DNA of 37,546 nt from Flammeovirga sp. EKP202 (GTDB lineage: Bacteria > Bacteroidota > Bacteroidia > Cytophagales > Flammeovirgaceae), in NCBI RefSeq assembly GCF_014534745.1, contig NZ_JACVVP010000066.1, forward strand, positions 1 to 37,546, in the 5' to 3' direction. Position numbers and translations under genes: made by a program. Shown here in pieces: positions 7,212 through 14,504 of the stretch. Under the pieces are notes generated by a model. The model saw only the letters and a program-made list of their open reading frames with translations, was not told where the DNA came from and did no database searches. Each line of letters starts with the position of its first letter. Position 1 is the stretch's first letter.

Positions 7212-9327
7212 CTTAGAGCATTTTTCGTACGACAATGTGATTGTGAAGAATTTTGCAATCGCCACAATGTTTTGGGGAATAGCCGGGATGGTCGTTGGAC
7301 TAGTCGTGGCTTTGCAATTAGCAAACCCTATTTTCAACTTTGATACGTCATGGTTGACTTTCGGTAGATTAAGACCACTACACACCAATGCAGTGATTTT
7401 TGCATTTGTAGGTAATGGTATGTTCGCCGGTATTTATTATTCATTACCTCGTTTGGTAAAAGCTAGAATGTACAGTGACTTACTCGGAAAGATTCATTTC
7501 TGGGGATGGCAGTTAATTATTTTATCCGCATTAATCACATTACCATTAGGCTTTACACAAGGTAAGGAATATGCTGAATTAGAATGGCCAATTGATATTG
7601 CCATTGCATTAATTTGGGTAGTTTTTGGTCTTAACATGATCATGACATTGGTCAAAAGACGTGAAAGACACTTATATGTAGCCATCTGGTTCTATTTAGC
7701 AACTTTCGTAACGGTAGCAGTTTTACACATTGTAAACAGTTTATCATTACCGTTATCATTATTCAATTCTTACTCTGTTTTTGCAGGGGTACAAGATGCA
7801 TTAGTACAATGGTGGTATGGTCACAATGCCGTGGCATTCTTCCTTACTACTCCTTATTTAGGTTTAATGTACTACTTCGTACCTAAGGCAGCCAACAGAC
7901 CTGTATACTCATACAGATTATCCATCATTCACTTCTGGTCACTGATCTTTATCTATATCTGGGCTGGACCTCACCACTTATTATACACTGCACTTCCTGA
8001 CTGGGCTCAGTCGTTAGGTACTGTATTCTCAGTAATGTTGATTGCTCCATCATGGGGTGGTATGTTGAACGGTTTATTGACACTTCGTGGTGTTTGGGAT
8101 AAAGTTCGTACAGAACCTGTATTGAAGTTTATGGTAGTGGCACTAACTGCTTACGGTATGGCCACTTTTGAAGGACCAATGTTATCTTTCAAAAATGTAA
8201 ATGCTATAACACACTATACTGACTGGACAATTGCCCACGTTCACGTAGGTGCATTAGGATGGAACGGTTTCTTAACATTCGGTATGTTATACTGGTTGTT
8301 CCCTAAGATGTACCGTACAAAACTTCACTCATTGAAGTTGGCAAACGTTCACTTCTGGTTAGGAACATTAGGTATTGTATTCTATGTAGTACCAATGTAC
8401 TGGGCAGGTTTGACACAGTCATTAATGTGGAAAGAATTCACTCCAGAAGGTTTCTTGAAGTATCCTAACTTCTTAGAAACAGTTACTCAAATTGTACCAA
8501 TGTACATGTTGAGAGCAGTGGGTGGTTTATTATATGTTGTAGGTGCATTAGTAGGTGTTTATAACTACTACATGACAGCTACTTCAGGTAACTTACAAAG
8601 AGAAGAAGAAGCAAGTGCTCCAGCATTACAAGGATCGCACAAAGTGAAGAGATGGCACGAATGGATCGAGGCTCGTCCTATCCAAATGACTATTTTCTCT
8701 TTCGTAGCGATTTCAATTGGTGGTATTGTTGAATTCTTACCAACTTATTTCGTGGAAGAAAATACACCGACAATTGCGACGGTGAAACCATATACTCCTC
8801 TTGAGTTAAAGGGACGTGATATCTACATCAGAGAAGGATGTTATTTATGTCACTCTCAAATGATCCGACCTTTCCGTTCTGAAACAGAAAGATATGGAGA
8901 TTACTCTAAATCAGGTGAGTTTGTTTATGACCATCCATTCCAATGGGGTTCTAAACGTACAGGTCCAGATTTAGCAAGATTAGGAGGGAAGTACCCAGAT
9001 TCATGGCACTACAACCATATGTTAGATCCAGGATCTATGTCACCAGGTTCAATTATGCCATCTTACCCATGGTTATTGGAAGACGACATTTCTGTTGATG
9101 ATGTTCCTGCTCAAATCGCATTGATGAGAAACTTGGGAGTACCATATGAAGAAGGTTATGAGGAAAAAGCAGTTGCTGATTTGGATAAGCAAGCAGAAGA
9201 AATTACTGAAAGCTTAATCAATGACGGTTCAGATACTGCACCTCGTAAGGAAATTGTTGCCTTGATCGCTTACTTACAGCGTTTAGGTATCGATGCAGGT
9301 CAAGCAAGTAACCTTCCATTAAAATAG
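7165..9327 (+). CDS. ccoNO: cbb3-type cytochrome c oxidase, fused CcoN-CcoO (subunits I and II)
   Basis: A 720-residue fusion of the catalytic subunit CcoN and the monohaem cytochrome c subunit CcoO; it reduces O2 to water and pumps protons in the inner membrane. CcoN part (about 1-480): many membrane helices with the expected ligands, His73 in RPLHTNAV (haem b), His220 in WYGHNAV and His270-His271 in GPHHLL (CuB), and His358 and His360 in AHVHVG (haems b3 and b). CcoO part (about 510-720): a membrane helix, then C559-YLC562-H563 (haem c) and SMSPGSIMPSYPWL with the likely Met ligand. The fusion is typical of Bacteroidota. Start: Met at 7165, inside the end of ccoS; the next Met lies in the first helix. 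A perfect 14-bp hairpin follows the stop. Confidence 0.95.
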   Translation: MIDNEQQHKQETTSANLEHFSYDNVIVKNFAIATMFWGIAGMVVGLVVALQLANPIFNFDTSWLTFGRLRPLHTNAVIFAFVGNGMFAGIYYSLPRLVKARMYSDLLGKIHFWGWQLIILSALITLPLGFTQGKEYAELEWPIDIAIALIWVVFGLNMIMTLVKRRERHLYVAIWFYLATFVTVAVLHIVNSLSLPLSLFNSYSVFAGVQDALVQWWYGHNAVAFFLTTPYLGLMYYFVPKAANRPVYSYRLSIIHFWSLIFIYIWAGPHHLLYTALPDWAQSLGTVFSVMLIAPSWGGMLNGLLTLRGVWDKVRTEPVLKFMVVALTAYGMATFEGPMLSFKNVNAITHYTDWTIAHVHVGALGWNGFLTFGMLYWLFPKMYRTKLHSLKLANVHFWLGTLGIVFYVVPMYWAGLTQSLMWKEFTPEGFLKYPNFLETVTQIVPMYMLRAVGGLLYVVGALVGVYNYYMTATSGNLQREEEASAPALQGSHKVKRWHEWIEARPIQMTIFSFVAISIGGIVEFLPTYFVEENTPTIATVKPYTPLELKGRDIYIREGCYLCHSQMIRPFRSETERYGDYSKSGEFVYDHPFQWGSKRTGPDLARLGGKYPDSWHYNHMLDPGSMSPGSIMPSYPWLLEDDISVDDVPAQIALMRNLGVPYEEGYEEKAVADLDKQAEEITESLINDGSDTAPRKEIVALIAYLQRLGIDAGQASNLPLK

Positions 9328-9335
9328 ATTAGACT

Positions 9336-9370
9336 TGTTTACTCCTGATACTTTTAATCAGGAGTAAACA
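9336..9370 (+). promoter_or_regulatory. Perfect intercistronic hairpin between ccoNO and ccoQ
   Basis: TGTTTACTCCTGAT (9336-9349) pairs perfectly over 14 bp with ATCAGGAGTAAACA (9357-9370) around a 7-base loop. No T-run follows, so it is more likely an mRNA-stabilising or processing structure, or a weak attenuator, than a full terminator. Confidence 0.65.
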
Positions 9371-9389
9371 TTCTGAATAACATAAAGTT

Positions 9390-9587
9390 ATGTATAAAGA
9401 TGTACTTAGATCTATAGAGGGAATTGATATTTTTCCAGTAATAGGGTTCCTTATCTTTTTCACTTTCTTTTTAGCATGGAGTCTCTACGCTTTTAAGATG
9501 AAAAATGATACGGTATCTGAAATATCAAACCTGCCTTTAGATTTAGACGAAGAGAAAGAAAATGACAGCACAAATGAATTTAAGTAA
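9390..9587 (+). CDS. ccoQ: CcoQ/FixQ-like small subunit of cbb3 oxidase
   Basis: A 65-residue protein with one membrane helix (IDIFPVIGFLIFFTFFLAWS, residues 13-32) followed by YAFKMKND and an acidic tail (LPLDLDEEKENDS). This fits CcoQ, which is small, single-spanning and has the pattern helix, then W-x-x-x-x-x-K. In other bacteria CcoQ stabilises the oxidase complex. It lies between ccoNO and ccoP as expected. Its 3' end overlaps the next small gene by 26 bases. Confidence 0.75.
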   Translation: MYKDVLRSIEGIDIFPVIGFLIFFTFFLAWSLYAFKMKNDTVSEISNLPLDLDEEKENDSTNEFK

Positions 9588-9816
9588 ACTTTCAAAGCCA
9601 TTATTGTCATTTGTATTGACAATCAGTGCAATCTTATTAAACGCTTCATCAACTTTTGCAGCGTCATCAATGCAGGAATCATTAAATATGATGAATGCAA
9701 GTGAATGGGCAGTAACATTGTTAGGGTTTGCGATTATTGTTTTTTTCTTAATCTTCCTAGTATTGGCATTGGTCTTTTATACTGTAGTTGTTACAAAAAA
9801 ACATTCGATTCAATAG
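9562..9816 (+). CDS. Small membrane protein in the cbb3 operon, unknown
   Basis: An 84-residue protein: a signal peptide-like N-terminus ending in STFAASS (about residue 35), then MNASEWAVTLLGFAII and one strong membrane helix (about 51-76) with a short basic tail VTKKHS. I do not know a family for it. The layout (signal peptide, short polar loop, one helix, basic end) resembles the N-terminus of CcoP encoded just after it, so it may be a duplicated CcoP anchor or an additional oxidase subunit. The start overlaps ccoQ by 26 bases, which suggests coupled translation; Met5 at 9574 is an alternative start. Confidence 0.7.
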   Translation: MTAQMNLSKLSKPLLSFVLTISAILLNASSTFAASSMQESLNMMNASEWAVTLLGFAIIVFFLIFLVLALVFYTVVVTKKHSIQ

Positions 9817-9852
9817 GTAAAACCAACTATTGACTCTCAAACTGAACAGGTC

Positions 9853-10725
9853 ATGAAATCTGCAAATAAAAAAATATTATCGCTTTTAGCACTTACCCTT
9901 ACGGGTAACGCTGCCTGGGCATCAGATCAGTTGATCTATGGGCTAGATAATTTTGATTTACTTATCTATGTTCTAGGATCAGTATTAGTATTACTCTTCT
10001 TTGCTATTCTTATTATAGCTTTAGGTCTTCTTTTCATTGTGAAAGAAAGCTTGAAAAAAGCACCTAAAACAGCAGAAGATGTAGCCTTCGAAATGGAAGG
10101 TGAAACAGGGTGGAAAGGTTTTTTAGCAAGAATTAATGCTGCTAAACCAATCGCTTTGGAGAAAGATATCATCATGGATCACAATTATGATGGTATTCAA
10201 GAATTAGACAACGACCTTCCACCTTGGTGGAAAGCCTTGTTCTATGCTTGTATCGTTATAGCTTTCGGTTACCTTGGTGTATATCACTGGTGGGCTGAAG
10301 CAGATGGTGAGCCTGTGTCAATCGCTGAATATCATTATGATGTGGAGCAAGCTGAAATTGCAAAGAAAGAGTATTTAGCGACAATGGCTAACGCTATCGA
10401 TGAAACAAATGTAGAGGTGGCAGTAGAAGCTTCTGCTTTGGCTTCAGGTAAAAAAGCATTTGATGCCAACTGTAAAGCGTGTCACGGTGGTGCTGGTGAA
10501 GGTGGTGTTGGACCAAACCTTACGGATGAGTACTGGTTACACGGAGGTGACGTAAAAAGCATCTTCAAGACGATCAAGTATGGTGTACCTGCAAAAGGTA
10601 TGTTGGCTTGGGAAGCGAAGTTAACACCATTACAAATTCAAGAAGTATCAAGCTACATTTTAAGCTTACAAGGTACTAACCCTCCAAACGGTAAAGCACC
10701 TCAAGGAGAAAAAGTAGCAATGTAA
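9853..10725 (+). CDS. ccoP: cbb3 oxidase cytochrome c subunit CcoP (monohaem form)
   Basis: A 290-residue subunit that passes electrons to CcoO/CcoN. It has a possible signal peptide (ending AAWAS), a membrane helix near 33-62, the CcoP signature NDLPPWWKALFYACIV near 118-133 with a second helix, and one cytochrome c domain with C207-KAC210-H211 and a likely Met ligand in AKGMLAWE. Proteobacterial CcoP carries two CxxCH motifs; only one is present here, consistent with the short form I know from Bacteroidota. It ends the structural part of the operon and is followed by a terminator at 10741-10773. Confidence 0.92.
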   Translation: MKSANKKILSLLALTLTGNAAWASDQLIYGLDNFDLLIYVLGSVLVLLFFAILIIALGLLFIVKESLKKAPKTAEDVAFEMEGETGWKGFLARINAAKPIALEKDIIMDHNYDGIQELDNDLPPWWKALFYACIVIAFGYLGVYHWWAEADGEPVSIAEYHYDVEQAEIAKKEYLATMANAIDETNVEVAVEASALASGKKAFDANCKACHGGAGEGGVGPNLTDEYWLHGGDVKSIFKTIKYGVPAKGMLAWEAKLTPLQIQEVSSYILSLQGTNPPNGKAPQGEKVAM

Positions 10726-10740
10726 AAATTGCTTAGAAAT

Positions 10741-10773
10741 AAAAAAGGGTAGCCTGAAGAGGTTACCCTTTTT
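10741..10773 (+). terminator. Rho-independent terminator after ccoP
   Basis: GGGTAGCC and GGTTACCC form the core of a stem extended by A/T pairs (AAAAA...TTTTT), with a 6-base loop and a T-run. It separates the structural ccoS-ccoP unit from ccoG. Confidence 0.8.
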
Positions 10774-10879
10774 ATAGTTTCTATATATTAACATATCATC
10801 ATATATAAGTACTTGAGATTGTGCAAGAAGACGCCTATTTTAATATGTAAATATGTGTTAGCAGCATACTCAAAGTAAG

Positions 10880-10902
10880 TTCCAATTTGATTAAATTTGG
10901 AA
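10880..10902 (+). promoter_or_regulatory. Possible promoter within an inverted repeat before ccoG
   Basis: TTCCAATTT (10880-10888) and AAATTTGGAA (10893-10902) form an imperfect inverted repeat with one bulge. The right arm contains TAAATTTG (10892-10899), an exact match to the -7 consensus TAnnTTTG. A repressor bound to the repeat would block the promoter. Transcription would start near 10903, about 70 bases before ccoG. Confidence 0.4.
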
Positions 10903-10971
10903 TAAGCAGAGGAATAAAAGTTTGTTCGGAATTATCCACAACTGAACAGATTACAAAAACGACCTATAGTC

Positions 10972-12585
10972 ATGAGAAAAGATCTACATTCCCAATCACC
11001 AGAGTCATTTCGTGATAGTATATCTACTGTAGATGCCGAAGGTAAAAGAGTTTGGCTTTACCCCAAAAAGCCAAGCGGTAGATATTATAATGCAAGAAAA
11101 TGGGTAGCCTACATACTAATAGCTTTCTTCTTTGTTGGCCCATTCATCAAAATTAATGGACAACCTTTCTTTATGATGAACATATTAGAAAGGCAATTTG
11201 TCATTTTTGGACGTTTATTCGTTCCACAAGACTTTTTTGTATTTGTATTGATTATGATCGCCCTGATCATTTTTATCGTACTTTTTACCGTAGTCTATGG
11301 TAGAGTATGGTGTGGTTGGACTTGTCCACAAACCGTATTTATGGAAATGGTATTCCGCAGAATAGAATATTGGATAGAAGGAGATGCAAATCAGAAAAGA
11401 AAACTAGATCAAGCACCTTGGACACAAGAGAAAATTCTCAAGAAGGGAACAAAGCACACAATCTTTGTGATTTTCTCATTAGCAATAGCCAACATGGTGT
11501 TAGGATACATCGTTGGAGGTGATGCATTGGTCAATATGATCACAAGTAAACCCGCTGAAAACTGGCCTGTATTCTTGGCTCATATTGCTTTTGCAGGTAT
11601 ATTCTATTTTGTTTTTGCACGTTTCAGAGAGCAAGCGTGTACGCAGGTTTGTCCTTATGGTCGTTTACAAGGAGTATTTTTGGACAAAGATTCCATTGTA
11701 ATTTCTTATGATCACGTAAGGGGTGAACCAAGAGGTAAATTGAAAAAGAAAAAGGCATCAAGTGGTTGTGGTGGATGCGGTAGTTCATCTGCTGCTGTAA
11801 AACCGATTGTTGGTAGAGCCAAGAAGCCTAAAGTAAATCCAAGTCCTCTTCCTGAAATCAAGAAGCCTGATGTAGAAGAAGTAAAAGCTCCAGTTTCTGA
11901 AGAAAAAGAAACAGTGAGAAAGATGACATTGGAAGATGTGAATCCTACTGTATCAACAGATCAACCATTAGGTGATTGTATTGATTGTAAGTTGTGCGTT
12001 CATGTTTGTCCAACAGGTATTGATATTCGAAATGGTACGCAGTTAGAATGCGTTAACTGTACGGCATGTATTGATGCTTGTGATGAGGTGATGGACAAAA
12101 TTGATAAACCAAGAGGTCTGATCCGATTTGCGTCAGCCAATGACATTGAAAAAGGGAAACCATTCAAATTTACTGCTAGAATCAAGGCGTATACAGCCGT
12201 ATTGCTGATCTTGGTAGGTGCGATTTCATTAGCATTAGTCAAACGTGGAGAAGTAGAAGTAACAGTACTAAGAGCACCAGGTATGCTTTATCAGAAAGCA
12301 GAAAATGGTGACATCAGAAATTTATACACCATACAATTAGTAAATAAAAGCAATAATAGTTTTGACGATTTGGATGTACTCTTGGTAGATCCAGAAGGAA
12401 AAATTACAATTGCTGGAGGTGATATGCAATTAAAAGAAGGAGCACATTTAGATGGTGCATTCTTTATTGATATTGCTCCTGAAAATCTGGATGGAATGAA
12501 GAATAAAATTACCATCAAGATTATGAATGGAGAAGAGGAATTAGATGAATTAACGACTAATTTCCTTGGTCCAATAAAAAAATAA
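10972..12585 (+). CDS. ccoG: cbb3 oxidase accessory iron-sulfur protein CcoG
   Basis: A 537-residue membrane protein of the CcoG/FixG/RdxA family, which helps reduce copper for cbb3 assembly. Features in order: a cytoplasmic start, first helix near 44-60, second near 90-110, CGWTCPQTVFMEMVFRR at 114, two further helices, C223-TQVCPYGRLQG, then two 4Fe-4S clusters in C336-IDCKLCVHVCP and CVNCTACIDACD, another helix near 405-425 and a beta-rich periplasmic C-terminal domain. Odd feature: between GEPRGK and LGDCIDC there is a stretch of about 75 residues (about 257-332), rich in Lys, Pro and Glu and carrying SSGCGGCGSSS; in most CcoG proteins this linker is short. Confidence 0.93.
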   Translation: MRKDLHSQSPESFRDSISTVDAEGKRVWLYPKKPSGRYYNARKWVAYILIAFFFVGPFIKINGQPFFMMNILERQFVIFGRLFVPQDFFVFVLIMIALIIFIVLFTVVYGRVWCGWTCPQTVFMEMVFRRIEYWIEGDANQKRKLDQAPWTQEKILKKGTKHTIFVIFSLAIANMVLGYIVGGDALVNMITSKPAENWPVFLAHIAFAGIFYFVFARFREQACTQVCPYGRLQGVFLDKDSIVISYDHVRGEPRGKLKKKKASSGCGGCGSSSAAVKPIVGRAKKPKVNPSPLPEIKKPDVEEVKAPVSEEKETVRKMTLEDVNPTVSTDQPLGDCIDCKLCVHVCPTGIDIRNGTQLECVNCTACIDACDEVMDKIDKPRGLIRFASANDIEKGKPFKFTARIKAYTAVLLILVGAISLALVKRGEVEVTVLRAPGMLYQKAENGDIRNLYTIQLVNKSNNSFDDLDVLLVDPEGKITIAGGDMQLKEGAHLDGAFFIDIAPENLDGMKNKITIKIMNGEEELDELTTNFLGPIKK

Positions 12586-12590
12586 AAGGG

Positions 12591-12619
12591 TTCTAGAGGT
12601 TCATTTTGAGTCTCTAGAA
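12591..12619 (+). other. Intercistronic hairpin between ccoG and ccoH
   Basis: TTCTAGAG (12591-12598) pairs with CTCTAGAA (12612-12619) around a 13-base loop. No T-run follows. A second hairpin of this non-terminator type lies after ccoNO. Confidence 0.4.
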
Positions 12620-12653
12620 TACTTGTTTATAACAAACTTTAGATAGAACAAAC

Positions 12654-13094
12654 ATGAAATTAAATTGGGGTTGGGGAATAGTGATAGTATTCAGTGTTTT
12701 TGGAGTCACTATGATTGGTTTAGTAATTAAGATGTTTACAGTACCTGTAAATATGGTCTCAAAAGATTACTATGCGGAAGAGCAACGTTTTGAACAAACA
12801 GTTAAGAAGAAGGAGAATACCAAAAAATTATCAATAGCACCTGTACTAGCCTTAAATAAAGAAAAAGGAACTGTAGATATTATTCTTCCTCCTGAATTAA
12901 AAAGTGCGGAAGGGAGTATCCGATTTTTCAGACCCTCAGATTCTCGTTTAGATTTTAATGTGAAATTAGACGTGAATGCTGACAATGAACAAAATATAGA
13001 TGCTTCAAGAATAGTGAAAGGAAGATGGATCATTCAGGTTAACTTTTCAGACAGTGGGGTAGATTATTTATTTGAAAAAGCATTGGTACTATAA
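12654..13094 (+). CDS. ccoH: FixH-like protein CcoH
   Basis: A 146-residue protein with one N-terminal membrane helix (WGIVIVFSVFGVTMIGLVIK), followed by the FixH-type segment VNMVSKDYYAEEQRFEQ, the equivalent of V-x-x-D-Y-Y-x-x-x, and a small beta-rich periplasmic domain ending in a possible strand pair. FixH/CcoH is needed for assembly or stability of cbb3 oxidase. It lies between ccoG and the SafE-like gene, with only 2 bases to the next start, so the genes are co-transcribed. Confidence 0.85.
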   Translation: MKLNWGWGIVIVFSVFGVTMIGLVIKMFTVPVNMVSKDYYAEEQRFEQTVKKKENTKKLSIAPVLALNKEKGTVDIILPPELKSAEGSIRFFRPSDSRLDFNVKLDVNADNEQNIDASRIVKGRWIIQVNFSDSGVDYLFEKALVL

Positions 13095-13096
13095 TA

Positions 13097-13807
13097 ATGA
13101 CAGAATTATATCTAACAGCATTGGGTTTAGGTTTTGCAGGAAGTTTCCATTGTTTGGGGATGTGTGGCCCCATTGCTTTAGCAATTCAAGGAGGAAAAAC
13201 TACAGGGCCTAGACTTGTAGTAGATCGTTTGCTCTATAATCTTGGAAGAGCGTTTACCTATGGAATGTTAGGAGCATTTGCAGGGCTATTAGGTCAAGGT
13301 TTATCATGGCTGATTGGTTACCAAGTCTATTTGACGCTCTTCTTGGCGGTAATGATGATTGCCTTTGGCATCTTTTCAGTCAATCCTGATAAGTTATTAA
13401 AATTGGTGCCGTTCTTAGGAGAATGGTTTCAGTTTGTACGAAAGCAGCTAGGGAAATTCATGCGTCAGGCAAAGTGGCATACCTTCTTCAGCATTGGTGT
13501 ACTGAATGGCTTTCTTCCTTGCGGATTAGTATATATGGCCATGTTTACGGCACTATCAACAGGCAGTGTTTCAGAAGGTATGGGCTATATGTTTGCCTTT
13601 GGATTAGGGACTATTCCAATGATGTTTGCGGTGGCTGTTGCAGGTCAATTTATTGAAACAAAAGTTCGAAATAATGTAAGAAAAATCTACCCAATATTAT
13701 TTTTAGCAATGGGTACATTACTTTTATGGAGAGCCTATAATATACATCAATCATCAGAAGGAATAGATGAAAAACCTGCTGATCAAGTGGAAATGAAATG
13801 TCATTAA
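13097..13807 (+). CDS. SafE/DsbD-like membrane protein of the cbb3 cluster
   Basis: A 236-residue protein with about six membrane helices. The first helix carries GFAGSFHCLGMCGPIALA with two Cys spaced C-x-x-x-C, and a matching motif NGFLPCGLVYMAMF begins the second half, so the protein has the internal twofold pattern of the sulfite exporter TauE/SafE-like / DsbD membrane domain group. Members commonly sit at the end of cbb3 clusters in Bacteroidota and probably move copper or reducing equivalents for oxidase assembly; the exact role is inferred from context. The Cys and His near the start could bind copper. It follows ccoH after 2 bases. Confidence 0.8.
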   Translation: MTELYLTALGLGFAGSFHCLGMCGPIALAIQGGKTTGPRLVVDRLLYNLGRAFTYGMLGAFAGLLGQGLSWLIGYQVYLTLFLAVMMIAFGIFSVNPDKLLKLVPFLGEWFQFVRKQLGKFMRQAKWHTFFSIGVLNGFLPCGLVYMAMFTALSTGSVSEGMGYMFAFGLGTIPMMFAVAVAGQFIETKVRNNVRKIYPILFLAMGTLLLWRAYNIHQSSEGIDEKPADQVEMKCH

Positions 13808-13821
13808 AAAGAGAGGAAAAA

Positions 13822-14031
13822 ATGCCAGAACACGAAATCAAAACATGTCAACGATGTGGTAAAACATTCGAGTGCAAAGTAGGGAACATTACTCAATGTC
13901 AATGTTATGAAGTGAAGTTGACGTATGAAGAAACACAGAAAATGAGAGAAGAGTACGACGAATGTTTGTGTGCGGCATGTATGTTGGATTTGCAAATCAA
14001 ATATAGAAAGGAGCAAATTCAGAAATCATGA
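13822..14031 (+). CDS. Small cysteine-rich CWC-type protein
   Basis: A 69-residue protein with cysteines in the order CQRCGKTFEC...CQCY...CLCAACM. This is the pattern of the cysteine-rich CWC family (C-x-x-C...C-W-C...C-x-C-x-x-C); here the central motif is CQC in place of CWC. It probably binds a metal, but its job is unknown. A frame from 13798 is also open and overlaps the previous stop; the Met at 13822 is preferred because GAGAGG lies about 6 bases before it and the conserved part begins there. It is the last gene of the cbb3 cluster and is followed by a terminator. Confidence 0.72.
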   Translation: MPEHEIKTCQRCGKTFECKVGNITQCQCYEVKLTYEETQKMREEYDECLCAACMLDLQIKYRKEQIQKS

Positions 14032-14056
14032 ATTAATCGAAAATTTGAATATTTAG

Positions 14057-14090
14057 AATGCTACGGGATCTTATTTCGTGGCATTTTTTT
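14057..14090 (+). terminator. Rho-independent terminator at the end of the cbb3 cluster
   Basis: AATGCTACG (14057-14065) pairs with CGTGGCATT (14077-14085) over 9 bp with one G-T wobble and is followed by seven T's. It closes the ccoG-ccoH-SafE-CWC transcript. Confidence 0.88.
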
Positions 14091-14504
14091 ATGTCAAAAA
14101 ATCAATTGACAACACGAAACTGTAATTCAATAAAAAAATATCAAAAAAAAATAGATTGTATATTCTCTAGTTTTCTCGAAATGAAAACAAGAGTGTAGAT
14201 TGTTATATTAATCAGGTTTATTTCATTCTAAACAATGGATTCTATTCTTTAATCAACATCTTTGTTACAACAGATAAAATTTTAAGTGAAGGATGTTTCA
14301 CCAAATATATGAATTGTATTTTAAGTAGATTTGGTTTGATTATTAGGTTTTAGGCAGGAGTTGTAATTTGTGATTTAAAAAACTACTTCGATATATTTGT
14401 GCACGGCTATTAAAGTATTATCATATTCTAATTTACTAACTATTTAAACATTGCCTTTGCTAACAGGCATTATTAAATCCAATTCAATAACTTTAACTAA
14501 AACG
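14091..14504. other. Intergenic region upstream of the M4 protease
   Basis: About 410 AT-rich bases without a gene that I can support. An imperfect inverted repeat lies at 14165-14193 (CTCTAGTTTTC with GAAAACAAGAG, one mismatch). A promoter candidate is listed separately at 14367-14399. The leader of the protease mRNA would be about 100 bases long. Confidence 0.5.
14367..14399 (+). promoter_or_regulatory. Promoter of the M4 protease gene
   Basis: TTTG at 14367-14370 and TATATTTG at 14392-14399 match the Bacteroidota -33 and -7 elements. The spacer of 21 bases is slightly longer than usual. Transcription would start near 14403. Confidence 0.55.
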
